From Candidatus Nanoarchaeia archaeon (GTDB lineage Archaea; Nanobdellota; Nanobdellia; Woesearchaeales; SKIA01): DNA of 64,000 nucleotides. The position numbers were made by a program, and so were the translations under genes. Shown here piece by piece: positions 16,152 through 25,174 of this stretch. Location of the stretch: NCBI GenBank assembly GCA_028279685.1, contig JANQNG010000038.1:1-64000 (forward strand), read 5' to 3'. Below the pieces are notes generated by a model. It saw only the letters and a list, made by a program, of their open reading frames with translations. It was not told the DNA's origin and did no database searches. The number at the start of each line of letters is the position of its first letter. Within the stretch, counting starts at the first letter, position 1.

Positions 16152-16868
16152 ATGATGAACTTAGAAGAAGTAAAGGTATACGATCCAAAATCAGATGGTA
16201 TTGATTATGAATGTTTTAAAAAAGTGTGGGAAGTATCTGAAGCTGCTCAGGATATACTATTTGATTTTGTGTCTAATAAAGTTTTAAATTCTGAAATTAA
16301 TAATTCAGAAAAGTTTAAGGATGCGTTATATGGTGATGATGGACTTTTTGCAAAAGAAGACATTGAGAGTGTTCTTGTTTGTGCTGGAAAAATTCAACAT
16401 AAATGTGAAGAAGAACCAGATGATTCTTTTTTAGAGAAAATAGCTGAAGACAATAATTCCATGATCTTTTGCTATTCTGGTCCCAGGATAATGGATTCAT
16501 TCATTAAAGGAGATGGGTTAAAAAAACCTTCGAAGAAAACTCGAATTTACGATCCTAAAAAAAATGGCATAACCTATACGGTTATGGAAGCGATTGGGGA
16601 AATAAATCTTAATGCGCATATATTTATAAAACTACAGATGATTAAAACGTTCCTCAAATCAACCATTGATGGAGTTCCTGTTATGGACTTTGCGCAGCAG
16701 TATCTTTCTGATCACGATGATGCAGCATATGTTGCATTTGTTGGAGATAAACACTATAGTTTGCCTGCTCGAGATGGTAATGAAAAGAGAAAGCAGCTTG
16801 CAAAGAAACATGATGCTGTTGTTTTTGTTCTTGCAGGAGAAACAAAGTGGGACAACGCGAGCAAGTAA
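16152..16868 (+). CDS. Unknown protein made of two repeats headed by VYDPK
   Basis: The protein has two similar halves, each opening with a (V/I)YDPK-x-x-GI-x-Y motif (residues about 8-20 and about 132-145) and each about 120 residues of mixed helix and strand. No known family was recognised. TTTATA at 16124-16130 lies about 25 bp before the ATG at 16152, so this start is chosen over an in-frame GTG at 16137. The sequence after the stop codon encodes a third, truncated VYDPK unit in another frame. No signal peptide is present. Confidence 0.65.
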   Translation: MMNLEEVKVYDPKSDGIDYECFKKVWEVSEAAQDILFDFVSNKVLNSEINNSEKFKDALYGDDGLFAKEDIESVLVCAGKIQHKCEEEPDDSFLEKIAEDNNSMIFCYSGPRIMDSFIKGDGLKKPSKKTRIYDPKKNGITYTVMEAIGEINLNAHIFIKLQMIKTFLKSTIDGVPVMDFAQQYLSDHDDAAYVAFVGDKHYSLPARDGNEKRKQLAKKHDAVVFVLAGETKWDNASK

Positions 16869-16890
16869 TCAATCCATACTTAGTCAAGCA

Positions 16891-16953
16891 AAGGTTTATG
16901 ATCCAAAAAATGTTTCTATTTTGAAGAAAAGATCAAAGAGAAATTGTAAATGA
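16891..16953 (+). pseudogene. Truncated third VYDPK repeat unit
   Basis: After the stop of the upstream gene, another frame reads KVYDPKNVSIL before a basic tail and stop at 16951-16953. It matches the opening of both repeats of that gene, so it is probably what remains of a further unit after a frameshift or deletion. Confidence 0.5.
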
Positions 16954-17646
16954 TCAGAACATCCTGCCAACAATATCCATGGTATAAAGAATAATAGCTT
17001 GTGATTGTTGTTGTGAAGGTTTGAACGTGGTTTGCTTCTTGTGAACTGAGAAGATTCTTGCCTGGTTAATTAAATGCACTTGCTGTTTTAACGCAGGATC
17101 TAAATCAATACCTTGGTCAGATAACTTTGCGATAATATTTCCTAATCCAATGCCTGGACTTTTCTCCAACAAATCATTATTTGTTTTTTCAAAATACATC
17201 CTGTGCAAACAAGTTTCTAACACGCGACCGCATAAGATAACGCATGCACGATAGCATCTATTTGCGTAGCACTTTTCTAATTCATTGATATCAGCGTACA
17301 CTTCGTCCTTTATTTCTGTGGGAAGTTTTGGTTTCTTAATGTTAAATTTCCCTTTTGAAGTATTTTCTGGCAATGATCGTGCTATCAGACTAAGTTTTAC
17401 ACATTGATTGAATAAAGCTTCATTATCTTGCAATGTATCAACGAGTGCATATGCTTCTTTGTATTTTTGCTCATTCAAAGATCTTACCTCACCTACAGAA
17501 TCCTTCAGGCTGGTAATAGCTTTCTTAATGCGTCTTGCAGCAGTCTCTTCTTTATGCTTTCTGAACTCCTTAGATATCTTTGCGTCTTGTTTAGGCTGTG
17601 ATTTGATAGCTTGTTCAAGAGCTTCTACATCTTGTTTGAAACCCAT
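16954..17646 (-). CDS. Helical protein with DUF4145/HEPN-like C-terminus
   Basis: The N-terminal 80 residues are highly charged and probably coiled-coil (ISKEFRKHKEETAARRIKKA). The C-terminal part reads YADINELEKCYANRCYRACVILCGRVLETCLHRMYF, a pattern seen in DUF4145-type proteins, where it forms a HEPN-like helical bundle, followed by LINQARIFSVHKKQ. No enzymatic residues can be asserted. TTAAATAC at 17668-17676 lies about 26 bp before the ATG, supporting a leaderless gene. Function unknown; family assignment is tentative. Confidence 0.6.
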   Translation of the reverse strand: MGFKQDVEALEQAIKSQPKQDAKISKEFRKHKEETAARRIKKAITSLKDSVGEVRSLNEQKYKEAYALVDTLQDNEALFNQCVKLSLIARSLPENTSKGKFNIKKPKLPTEIKDEVYADINELEKCYANRCYRACVILCGRVLETCLHRMYFEKTNNDLLEKSPGIGLGNIIAKLSDQGIDLDPALKQQVHLINQARIFSVHKKQTTFKPSQQQSQAIILYTMDIVGRMF

Positions 17647-17767
17647 TATTTCATCATATCAAGCGTTGTATTTAACAGTTTAGTTTTTCGTCTCTTCCGA
17701 AACATTTATATACTGTTTTCACTAAGTTTTTAAAGAATTAGATTGGAATATAGGGAAAGGGGTAACA

Positions 17768-18313
17768 ATGAGCACATTTAGAGAGACCATAGCATTTTTT
17801 GACAAATTAGGCGTTTATGATGTAGTGTTGCCCTTCTTGTTGATCTTCACTATTGTTTTTGCTATGCTTGAAAAAACAAAGATTCTTGGCCTTGAAGAGG
17901 GCAAATACACCAAAAAGAATCTTAATAGTCTTGCCGCTTTTGTCATTGCTTTTTTTGTTGTAGCATCAACAGAGATGGTGAGGATTATCAGCCAAGCTAT
18001 AGCAGATATTGTTTTGCTCCTCCTTTTATCGACAGGATTTTTGCTACTTGCAGGATCATTCCATCAAGAAACTGACAAATCGTTCTTCCTTGAAGGCAAT
18101 TGGAAGAAATTCTTCATGATTGTGATGGTCATCGGCATATTCCTTATTTTCCTTAATGCATTAGGATGGTTGCAGATGGCTTATGATTTCATACAATATC
18201 ACTGGGATGGTGCTGTATTCGGCTCCATTGTTATGTTGATAGTGGTCGTTGGTGCTATCTTTTTCATACAAGGAGATGTTAGATCAAAAAATAAAGAAAA
18301 AAGCTCAGATTGA
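17768..18313 (+). CDS. Multi-TM protein 1 of a three-gene membrane operon
   Basis: The protein has about five membrane helices: VVLPFLLIFTIVFAML, LAAFVIAFFVVAST, IVLLLLLSTGFLLLAG, FFMIVMVIGIFLIFLNAL and SIVMLIVVVGAIFFIQ. It has a short basic tail and no recognised family. Two further proteins of the same design follow on the same strand with gaps of 11 and 2 bp, so they are probably subunits of one complex. A TATA box (ATTTATATAC, about 17704-17713) is followed by a leader of about 30 nt and the ribosome site AAAGGGG before ATG. Confidence 0.72.
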   Translation: MSTFRETIAFFDKLGVYDVVLPFLLIFTIVFAMLEKTKILGLEEGKYTKKNLNSLAAFVIAFFVVASTEMVRIISQAIADIVLLLLLSTGFLLLAGSFHQETDKSFFLEGNWKKFFMIVMVIGIFLIFLNALGWLQMAYDFIQYHWDGAVFGSIVMLIVVVGAIFFIQGDVRSKNKEKSSD

Positions 18314-18324
18314 GGTGAAATTTA

Positions 18325-18930
18325 ATGGACTTTCGTGACTTTATAGTACAACTCGAATATTGGGGAGTTGCAGATGTGCTGCTACCGTTTCTCTTAGTTT
18401 TCACGATAGCATTTGCCGTCATGCAAAAGACGAAATTGCTTGGTGATGAGAAAAAGGGAAAACGATTCCATCTTATTGTGTCATTAGTGCTAGGCTTTAG
18501 TTTCATCTTTCCTCATCTCCTAGGATGGTATCCTTACTACTCAGATCCTGTTGATATTGTGAATAGAGTGCTGCCGAATATAGCCATTATTATCATAGCG
18601 GTGATAATGCTGCTCTTGATGCTCGGCAGTTTCGGTAAAGGATACGATGTATCGAAATCGAAATGGCTTTCGAATGCTGCTGTTATCTTCTCTATTGTTG
18701 CTGTTATTTACATCTTTGGAACATCAGCAGGATGGTGGGGAAGTGGCTTCCCAAGAATTCTTGATTTCCTTAATGATCCGAATACGGTTTCGCTAATTGT
18801 TGCAATACTTGTATTTGGATTAATTATCGGTGCTATTGTGAGCGATCCTGATAAAGAAGGTGGTGATGAAGACAAAGGATTGAAAGGATTTTTCAAGGAC
18901 CTTCACAAAGGATACGGAGGAGATGACTGA
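18325..18930 (+). CDS. Multi-TM protein 2 of the membrane operon
   Basis: The N-terminus (LEYWGVADVLLPFLLVFTIAF) closely parallels that of the upstream protein (DKLGVYDVVLPFLLIFTIVF), showing that the two are paralogues. About five membrane helices are followed by an acidic/basic cytoplasmic tail (DPDKEGGDEDKGLKGFFKD). Translation is coupled to gene 1: the start lies 11 bp after its stop and behind AGGTGAAATTTA. Role unknown; possibly a membrane channel or scaffold. Confidence 0.72.
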   Translation: MDFRDFIVQLEYWGVADVLLPFLLVFTIAFAVMQKTKLLGDEKKGKRFHLIVSLVLGFSFIFPHLLGWYPYYSDPVDIVNRVLPNIAIIIIAVIMLLLMLGSFGKGYDVSKSKWLSNAAVIFSIVAVIYIFGTSAGWWGSGFPRILDFLNDPNTVSLIVAILVFGLIIGAIVSDPDKEGGDEDKGLKGFFKDLHKGYGGDD

Positions 18931-18932
18931 AG

Positions 18933-19577
18933 TTGGCTTCACTGCTTGAGATAGGACTCCTGGATAAGATAAGCGCAGCATTTATGTTTATTCTTGTCTG
19001 GATTATTGTATTTGGGATGCTCGAGCTTTTGAAAGTTTTTGGTGAAGGTAAGAAGAATCTCAATTCCTTATTAGCATTTGTTGTGGCGATGCTTGCGATC
19101 ATCTACAAACCATTTACATCGTTTGTTAATTTTTTTACACCGTGGATTGTCGTGATTATTCTCGTGTTGTTTTTCATTATGTTTGGTATGAGAATGTTCG
19201 GTATGAAGTCAGAAGACTTGCATAAGGCTATACTAGGCAAAGATGTTTGGCCATGGATACTCGTGGCAGTTATGCTTGTTGTGATTATTGGTATTTCGAC
19301 GGTTGTTGGTCAGGAATTGCTGGAGAAACAATCTGATGTTACGACTTCCGAAAATAGGGAAGTAGTCTTAAGTGATGTTAATGCCTCTCAAACACAAGCA
19401 TCAAGTTTTCATATTTCAAATGAACAGAATCTTCCTGATCAGCCCATAGAGTCGAGTGATTTCAAAACGAATCTTGTGCTGACGTTATTTCATCCGAAGA
19501 TGGCTGGATTATTCTTCATGCTTCTGTTGGGAGCATTTACTGCATTGATTATTGCGAGAGAATCGAAACCAAGATGA
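18933..19577 (+). CDS. Multi-TM protein 3 of the membrane operon
   Basis: It starts at TTG 18933, 2 bp after the preceding stop, behind AGGAGATGACTGAAG. Four hydrophobic helices are visible (SAAFMFILVWIIVFGMLELL, LLAFVVAMLAIIY, WIVVIILVLFFIMFGM and VAVMLVVIIGISTVVG), then a polar region of about 50 residues and a final helix (MAGLFFMLLLGAFTALIIA). The motif KKNLNSLLAFVVA matches KKNLNSLAAFVIA of protein 1. The polar loop before the last helix distinguishes it from its partners. Function unknown. Confidence 0.7.
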   Translation: MASLLEIGLLDKISAAFMFILVWIIVFGMLELLKVFGEGKKNLNSLLAFVVAMLAIIYKPFTSFVNFFTPWIVVIILVLFFIMFGMRMFGMKSEDLHKAILGKDVWPWILVAVMLVVIIGISTVVGQELLEKQSDVTTSENREVVLSDVNASQTQASSFHISNEQNLPDQPIESSDFKTNLVLTLFHPKMAGLFFMLLLGAFTALIIARESKPR

Positions 19578-20300
19578 TCAATCTTGTGCGGTTTTCCATA
19601 AGAATTCAAAGTAGTTCTTATAGGATTCATAAACATCTTTATGTTCGATGATTAATCCTAATAATGGTTCAACCCACATAACCATAGCAACTTTGTTATC
19701 ATAGATAAAGGTGGAAACCCTTGAATTAACTTCTTGGGGAACATATTTTATCTGCATATAATCATAGCATTGCCCTGGTTTTTTTTTAATGTTCATAATA
19801 ACTTTAAACATTATTTTGTTTTTTATTCTTTCTTTCTCATAATTTTCATAATGATGTCCTAGCATATCTTTTGAATGATGCTCTGAACCAAAATCAAGAA
19901 TCTCTGTTTTTGAGTTTGCTAAATCTTTTAGAATTACTTTGATGCCCGCTATGCCTTTGTAAGTGTGAATATCTTGTTTCTGTTTTGCAGAAGAAAAATC
20001 TGCTGTAAGCAATGGGATGATTGAAGTAATTTCTTGCAGATTGTTTACTTTTTCTTCAATGATGTGGTTAATATGTTCTGGATTGCTTGCCTCAAACAGC
20101 ATTTTGTTTTCTTTGGTGATTTGACTCACTAATCCTTTCTCTCTTAATCCCCTAAGTGCATCATATACAGCAACTCTGTGAATGCCTGAATGTCTTGAAA
20201 TTTCGTTTGCTGAAGATGAGCCAAGCTTAAGCAATGATATATAGCATTTTGCTTCATTTGGGCTCAATCCTAGATTTCTGAGCTTTTCTTGGATGTTCAT
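19578..20300 (-). CDS. TrmB-family transcriptional regulator
   Basis: The N-terminal winged HTH (LSPNEAKCYISLLKLGSSSA, GIHRVAVYDALRGLREKGLV) is the TrmB signature, found in archaeal sugar-responsive regulators. The C-terminal effector-like domain (IAGIKVILKDLANSKTEIL) is shorter than in sugar-binding TrmB. The ATG at 20300 is preferred over 20327, which would lie inside the promoter. It shares one TATATA box with the divergent substrate-binding lipoprotein gene, so that gene is its likely target. The effector is unknown. Confidence 0.82.
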   Translation of the reverse strand: MNIQEKLRNLGLSPNEAKCYISLLKLGSSSANEISRHSGIHRVAVYDALRGLREKGLVSQITKENKMLFEASNPEHINHIIEEKVNNLQEITSIIPLLTADFSSAKQKQDIHTYKGIAGIKVILKDLANSKTEILDFGSEHHSKDMLGHHYENYEKERIKNKIMFKVIMNIKKKPGQCYDYMQIKYVPQEVNSRVSTFIYDNKVAMVMWVEPLLGLIIEHKDVYESYKNYFEFLWKTAQD

Positions 20301-20325
20301 TGTGTTGTAATGGGTATTACTACAC

Positions 20326-20336
20326 ATATATAAAAG
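20326..20336. promoter_or_regulatory. Shared bidirectional TATA box
   Basis: ATATATAAAAG reads as a TATA element on both strands. On the minus strand it sits about 30 bp from the TrmB-like ATG. On the plus strand it places a transcript start near 20357, before the GAGGGGG ribosome site (20361-20367) of the lipoprotein gene. Confidence 0.65.
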
Positions 20337-20374
20337 TTATTGTTGAATCCAACCTAACAAGAGGGGGATACATT

Positions 20375-21472
20375 ATGAAATGGATACTACTAGCGATAGC
20401 TTTAGCTCTGTTAATAACAAGTTGCACAGGATATGTGGTACATGAAGATTCTGTAATCATAGGTGCAAATCTTGCCATGACAGGAAAGTTTGCGATATAT
20501 GGAATAAATGAACAAAATGCGATAACACTTGCGTTAGAAGATCTTAATGAAAAAAACAATAAGAAGATAAAATTAATTGTTGAAGATAATCAAGGAGAAC
20601 CTGCTAAGGCAGTTACTAGTATGAAAAAGCTTATTGAGATTGATGATGTTGATGTTTTATTCAGCGTATTCACCCATATAACAAAAGCGGTTGCTCCTTT
20701 AGCTCAGAATGCGGAGAAAATACTTTTGTATCAGTCAACATTTTCTGAAATGGCTGAAGAGAATTCATATGTGTTCAGAGATTATTATGATTCTGGCGAA
20801 AGTGGCAGAGTTTTAGCAGAGTATGCTCTTTCTCGAGGAGATAAAAAACTTGTTTACGTAGGAGAGATTAGCGATCAATGTGAGTTGGTTTATCAGATGG
20901 CTTCCTCTGTTGAAGAGATTGTTATGCTGGATAAAAAGACTTATGACACAGAAGAGAAGGATTTCAGGACATTATTGCTTAAGGCAAAACAGCACAATCC
21001 TGATGCGTTTATTATGTGTGCTTGGCGGCATGAAGATTTGATTATGAAGCAGATGCATGAACTGGATATGCTCGATATACAAACCTATCAATTGGTTGCG
21101 CCTATGCTGCCTTCTTCATCGACGGCAAATCCTTATTTCAAATTAAATAAAGCTGTTTCATCTTGGTATAGTTATGTCAAGGGACGGGAGCAAGGAGAGG
21201 TAAAAGCATTTGTTGAACGATACGTTGAAAGATTCGGTGAAGAACCTTTAGAGGACACAGTATATGTATACGATTCTTTTATGTTCCTTGGTGAAGCAAT
21301 TCATGCTTGCGGTACTCCTGATGCGGATTGTCTAAGAGAGTATCTTTTATCTCGTGAATACGAAGGTCTCTCAGGTAGTATTGCTTATGATGCGAAGGGA
21401 GTTGCTAACAGAGAAGTATTGTTAATTCAATACGGAGAGGATGGTTGGGAAGAGATTAGTAGAGCATCATAG
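20375..21472 (+). CDS. Substrate-binding lipoprotein, LivJ/Peripla_BP_6 type
   Basis: A signal peptide with lipobox (LALLITSC) anchors the protein outside the membrane. The rest has the type I periplasmic-binding fold of branched-chain amino-acid receptors: VIIGANLAMTGKFAIYGINE, IKLIVEDNQGEPAKAV and FSVFTHITKAVAPLAQ. The 365-residue length is normal. It may capture an amino acid or similar small ligand. No Liv permease or ATPase lies nearby, so it may work with a distant transporter or as a sensor. The start at 20375 follows GAGGGGG; a longer frame from 20300 would lie upstream of the transcript start. Its tail overlaps the convergent gene by 17 bp. Confidence 0.82.
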   Translation: MKWILLAIALALLITSCTGYVVHEDSVIIGANLAMTGKFAIYGINEQNAITLALEDLNEKNNKKIKLIVEDNQGEPAKAVTSMKKLIEIDDVDVLFSVFTHITKAVAPLAQNAEKILLYQSTFSEMAEENSYVFRDYYDSGESGRVLAEYALSRGDKKLVYVGEISDQCELVYQMASSVEEIVMLDKKTYDTEEKDFRTLLLKAKQHNPDAFIMCAWRHEDLIMKQMHELDMLDIQTYQLVAPMLPSSSTANPYFKLNKAVSSWYSYVKGREQGEVKAFVERYVERFGEEPLEDTVYVYDSFMFLGEAIHACGTPDADCLREYLLSREYEGLSGSIAYDAKGVANREVLLIQYGEDGWEEISRAS

Positions 21473-22205
21473 TGGCAATAGATTTTGCTTTTTTTGCTTT
21501 TTCTCCTACTGTCATTATTCTTAGAGCAGTGTTTGTCATTTCGCCTACATAGTTTTCTTGGCCTTTCGTTCTAATAGCATAATCATGTATTTCAAGAATA
21601 GAGTCTTTTAACTTATCTGTTATTCCAAACTCGTCAAAATAAGGTTGCAATTGTTCAGCGAATCCAACAAGAAATACAAACTTTTCTGATGAATATCTCG
21701 AGCTTTTTTGAGTTTCTTCGTTTTCTGCAGCAATCATGGTATTAATGACATCAGCTATCTTGTCCATGTCTCTGGCTATATAATGTTTGATGCGATCAGG
21801 GAGATGGTAATGTGTATTGCTGTCCAAAAAATCAGGAGCACGCACTTCATTAAGAAATTCTCTTCCAATATTAGCAAATTCCGTTCCATATCCTTGATAA
21901 AATTCAAAATTTGCTTTAATTTGATCATTATAATCCGTCCAACCTTGATAAGCTGCGATCTGTTCTTGTTCTATTGCAAGAGCATAGTAATGATTGCCTG
22001 ATTGGTTCTCAAGATATTTAAAGTGATTAATGAAGAAATCAGTATTGAATCCTTTCATTACCATATCAGAATGATCTGCTGCTATCACCTTTGCTTCCAG
22101 AACAGGTCCTTCAGATTTTTTTTCGCAGCCGGATGAAAAGTTAAGGAAAGCAAGAAGTGTTAATATGCTTCCACATGTTGCCATATTCAAAGTTTTTACA
22201 ATCAT
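21456..22205 (-). CDS. Putative lipoprotein, 249 aa
   Basis: The N-terminal hydrophobic stretch ends in FSSGCEKK, a plausible lipobox with Cys27, so the protein is probably lipid-anchored and extracellular. The mature part is helical and rich in His, Tyr and Asn (SGNHYYALAIEQEQIAAYQG, HYHLPDRIKHYIARD), and no family was recognised. A TATA box (CTTTATAAAT, about 22227-22236) lies about 26 bp before the ATG. It converges with the substrate-binding lipoprotein gene. Confidence 0.62.
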   Translation of the reverse strand: MIVKTLNMATCGSILTLLAFLNFSSGCEKKSEGPVLEAKVIAADHSDMVMKGFNTDFFINHFKYLENQSGNHYYALAIEQEQIAAYQGWTDYNDQIKANFEFYQGYGTEFANIGREFLNEVRAPDFLDSNTHYHLPDRIKHYIARDMDKIADVINTMIAAENEETQKSSRYSSEKFVFLVGFAEQLQPYFDEFGITDKLKDSILEIHDYAIRTKGQENYVGEMTNTALRIMTVGEKAKKAKSIATMMLY

Positions 22206-22243
22206 ATAATAGTAACAATTAAATCATTTATAAAGTTTTCGGT

Positions 22244-23233
22244 TTAGCTAATCTGCTTTACTTCCCTCTTATCTTTTTTCATTGCTTCGATGACTTCTTT
22301 GTCTGTGAGAATTTTATTCTTAGCACCTATGTGCTTGATAACAGATTCTGCGTTGATAATACCTCGTATCATAGAAGTAGGGACATTCTCTTCTTTGACT
22401 AATCCAGCAACAAAGCCTGAGGCGAATGCGTCTCCTGCGCCTGTTGTTTCTGCGATCTTTATATCATCTCGTGCTTTAGTGAAGAATAGCCCGTCCTCGT
22501 TCTTGCACCAAGTGCCTCTGGATCCATCAGTGACGCATACGATAGGAACATATTGTTGTAGGGTTCCTGTAAGGTGCGCTTCGTCTCCTTCCCCAACCAA
22601 TAAGATAGCCTCGTCCCTGTTCAATATCAAGACATCACATTGAGAGAGTATATCTTTAAGATACTCAATCCCTTGCTTGCACTGATATTCAGAAGGATTG
22701 AAAGCAAATTTTGTATTGGGATGTTCTCCTAGAACTTTTTTTAATGTATCGAAGCTTATACCTAAGAGACTCGAAGAATAAATCCATTTGGCACTAACAT
22801 TTTTTACTTCATCATATTCGAGTGCATCGGATGCTTTCTTGAATGCTAAAATAGTTCTATCCTGAGCAACACTATCGAGAATAATGGAATAGTTTGTCTG
22901 TTCAGTTCCTTGTACGCCAATGAATTCAATATTTTCTTTTTTCAGCATTTCAATGATCTTTCTGCCGTTGAGATCTTTTCCTACTTTGCCGAGGTATGCT
23001 GTCTTTAGTCCCATACGAGAAAATGTAACTGCTGTGTTCGTGCCTCCGCCACCTATGGTAAAACGTAGTTGCTCAATTAGGATTTTGCTGCCGGTAGGGT
23101 ATGCTATGAGTTCTTCTGTCTTATCATGTGTTTTGATGGTGATAAATTCTACGTCAGTATGCGCAAATACATCTACGGTAGCGCTGCCAAAACAGACAAC
23201 GTCAAATTGCGGCGTATCGAATTCCCAAGTCAT
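22244..23233 (-). CDS. PfkB-family carbohydrate kinase
   Basis: This 329-residue ribokinase-fold protein has the sugar-binding N-terminal segment FGSATVDVFAHTDVEF, the glycine loop TIGGGGTNTAVTFSRMGL and the catalytic anion-hole motif TTGAGDAFASGFVAGL, with the Asp acting as base. It phosphorylates a sugar or nucleoside with ATP; the substrate cannot be told from sequence. The ATG at 23233 is chosen because GGGAGGTG lies 4-5 bases upstream; the ATG at 23263 adds 10 basic residues foreign to the family. It may serve ribose/nucleoside salvage or sugar metabolism. Confidence 0.9.
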   Translation of the reverse strand: MTWEFDTPQFDVVCFGSATVDVFAHTDVEFITIKTHDKTEELIAYPTGSKILIEQLRFTIGGGGTNTAVTFSRMGLKTAYLGKVGKDLNGRKIIEMLKKENIEFIGVQGTEQTNYSIILDSVAQDRTILAFKKASDALEYDEVKNVSAKWIYSSSLLGISFDTLKKVLGEHPNTKFAFNPSEYQCKQGIEYLKDILSQCDVLILNRDEAILLVGEGDEAHLTGTLQQYVPIVCVTDGSRGTWCKNEDGLFFTKARDDIKIAETTGAGDAFASGFVAGLVKEENVPTSMIRGIINAESVIKHIGAKNKILTDKEVIEAMKKDKREVKQIS

Positions 23234-23325
23234 AAGACACCTCCCATGTTTCTTTCGGGGCATGTTGTTTATAAATGTTTACCCAATATAGTATGAGCCA
23301 CCCTGCTTTTTTTAATTGATTAGAT

Positions 23326-24021
23326 TTATTCTTCGTGTCCTAACAGGATATGAGAGATAGATTTATTTATGGTTAATTTAGGCACAATAATATTAAATGC
23401 AAGTTTCTCTTGTAATTTTTTGGAAATCAATGAGCCGATTATCTGTTCTCCTTTGTATATAGAGACTTCTTTTTGCAAGTGCCCAATAAGTTTATCAAAT
23501 TTTTCTTTTTTTATTCTTTTATCTTTTAATAATTTATTGATGAATTTATAATATTTTTCAACTTTTTCTTCTGTATGTTCAAATCCTTGAGAAATCTTAT
23601 TTTCTAAATTTATAAATTTTAAATAATCATCATACCAATTGATGATTTTAATATTTTTTATTTCTTTTGTTAAAGTTCTATCAGTAGTGTTATTCTTACA
23701 GTAATTTATGATTTCAGGATCTCTTACACCTAACCAACCAACAGAGCTTATGTTAAATAATCTCCAACAGACATGATTCTTTATTTTTTCATTAGGTAAA
23801 TCCTGAGATTCCATCTTTTGAATCAAATAAATGTATAAGTTGGCAACTTCTCTTGTATTCTTAATTAAGTTTGAAGCCAAATCATAAAATTCTTCTAGTT
23901 TATTGGATTTAATGAAGTCTAAGAGTTTCTTTTCATCTTTAGCAGATAAGAAACTTGGCTTCTGTAAAAAATATTTTAATATTTCATTATTCTCAATTTT
24001 TTGTATTGGATACTTAACCAT
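23326..24021 (-). CDS. Hypothetical helical protein, 231 aa
   Basis: Not recognised. The protein is Lys/Ile/Asn-rich and predicted all-helical, without signal peptide or membrane segments. The gene is more AT-rich than metG or thrS, which may reflect recent acquisition or relaxed constraint. TTTTATATAT at about 24044-24053 lies about 27 bp before the ATG. Function unknown. Confidence 0.6.
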   Translation of the reverse strand: MVKYPIQKIENNEILKYFLQKPSFLSAKDEKKLLDFIKSNKLEEFYDLASNLIKNTREVANLYIYLIQKMESQDLPNEKIKNHVCWRLFNISSVGWLGVRDPEIINYCKNNTTDRTLTKEIKNIKIINWYDDYLKFINLENKISQGFEHTEEKVEKYYKFINKLLKDKRIKKEKFDKLIGHLQKEVSIYKGEQIIGSLISKKLQEKLAFNIIVPKLTINKSISHILLGHEE

Positions 24022-24082
24022 GATCTGTTGAACATCTCTAGAATATATAAAATTATCTTATGATGTGATTCATTGATATAAA

Positions 24083-25009
24083 TTACTTGATATTATCCAA
24101 TATGCTGTGAGCATCTTTGCTCTTCATAGCTTTTTTTAGTTGATCAGCTTTATCTCCTGCTTTGAAAATTAATTCCATCTGTAATGCTTTGCATTCTTCA
24201 TCACTGACTCTTGCGATCTTGTCAGCATAGATTAATCCATATGGATATCCTAAGAATACAGGGTCTTTGCTGTTTTCGATGAGAAGATAGAATAATTCAG
24301 ATAGTTTTTCATCACTTGCATCTAATCGAAAGACATAATCTGATTTCTTATGAAGGTGAATAAAGTGAAGATTTTCTCCAGCATCACATAACCATATATC
24401 TTTCTTCTGTTCAAGTAAATATTCATTTGCTGTTCTTCCATGATTAGTATACACACCAGTAGTTTTACATAATCCAAATGCTTTTTTTGTAGACATTAGT
24501 TTTTTCACGTATTTCTCCTCGAGAGGATGTTTGAATTCCAAACTTCCGTCAAGTACAACGAAATCAACACGTTCAATCAGTTCAAGACCTAACTTCAGTT
24601 CTTTTATTCTTCTTATTAATCCGAAAACATCATCATAGCACATTTCTTTACATTCAAGCTCGAAATTAATTGATTCATTGGTTTCTTCATTGATTTCTTC
24701 AACAGAGAAATACGCTTTCTTCTCTTTCATAATCTTCTTCACAAGAACAATCCATTCTTTTTTTACAGTTTCAATGCGCTTCTTTCCTTTGAATACAATA
24801 CCTGCGACTCTGATTAATTGCACAGCATATCCTGCTGTTACAAGGATATCAGCATTACCTCCATCGATGAATACTATTTTTTTAGTATTTTTTGCAGATT
24901 TCATATCAGAAAACAAAGGAGTAAGCTTCTTTCCTTCCTTTATCAAGTATTCTTCTCCTTTTTTTTTCTTCAAGGTATCTAAAATTCTCTTAATACTTGA
25001 GGGGTTCAT
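24083..25009 (-). CDS. NurA-domain nuclease-like protein
   Basis: The motif VFIDGGNADIL (D49) and the later VVLDGSLEF (Asp near 155) are placed like the metal-binding acidic residues of NurA, the 5'-3' nuclease that works with the HerA translocase in archaeal end resection. The distal segment GYPYGLIYADKIARVSDEE also fits the fold. HerA, Mre11 and Rad50 are not adjacent here, unlike the usual cluster. A TATA box (CATTTAAAG, near 25036) lies about 27 bp upstream. Nuclease activity is inferred from the conserved Asp pair. Confidence 0.7.
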   Translation of the reverse strand: MNPSSIKRILDTLKKKKGEEYLIKEGKKLTPLFSDMKSAKNTKKIVFIDGGNADILVTAGYAVQLIRVAGIVFKGKKRIETVKKEWIVLVKKIMKEKKAYFSVEEINEETNESINFELECKEMCYDDVFGLIRRIKELKLGLELIERVDFVVLDGSLEFKHPLEEKYVKKLMSTKKAFGLCKTTGVYTNHGRTANEYLLEQKKDIWLCDAGENLHFIHLHKKSDYVFRLDASDEKLSELFYLLIENSKDPVFLGYPYGLIYADKIARVSDEECKALQMELIFKAGDKADQLKKAMKSKDAHSILDNIK

Positions 25010-25126
25010 AGGATTGGTAAAGAGTAATACTTTAAATGAGTTTTTCGTAATATTTCCGGATTTTCACTACTCATTTGCGAAAACTTTTTATATGATTGGT
25101 TAGCACAAACAGAAAAGGTGAAACAA

Positions 25127-25174
25127 ATGACTGCAGAATATCCAGTTGCACTGGCTTTTATTCGTGTAGTCTGA
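25127..25174 (+). CDS. 15-codon leader ORF before the ABC exporter operon
   Basis: ATG 25127 opens MTAEYPVALAFIRVV and stops at 25172-25174. It has its own TATA box (TTTTTATATG, about 25085-25094) and ribosome site AAAAGGTG. A T-rich run (25175-25196) follows immediately, and a short hairpin GGCA-ATA-TGCC comes next. This arrangement suggests a translated leader that controls transcription into the ABC genes. Existence of the peptide is not proven. Confidence 0.45.
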   Translation: MTAEYPVALAFIRVV

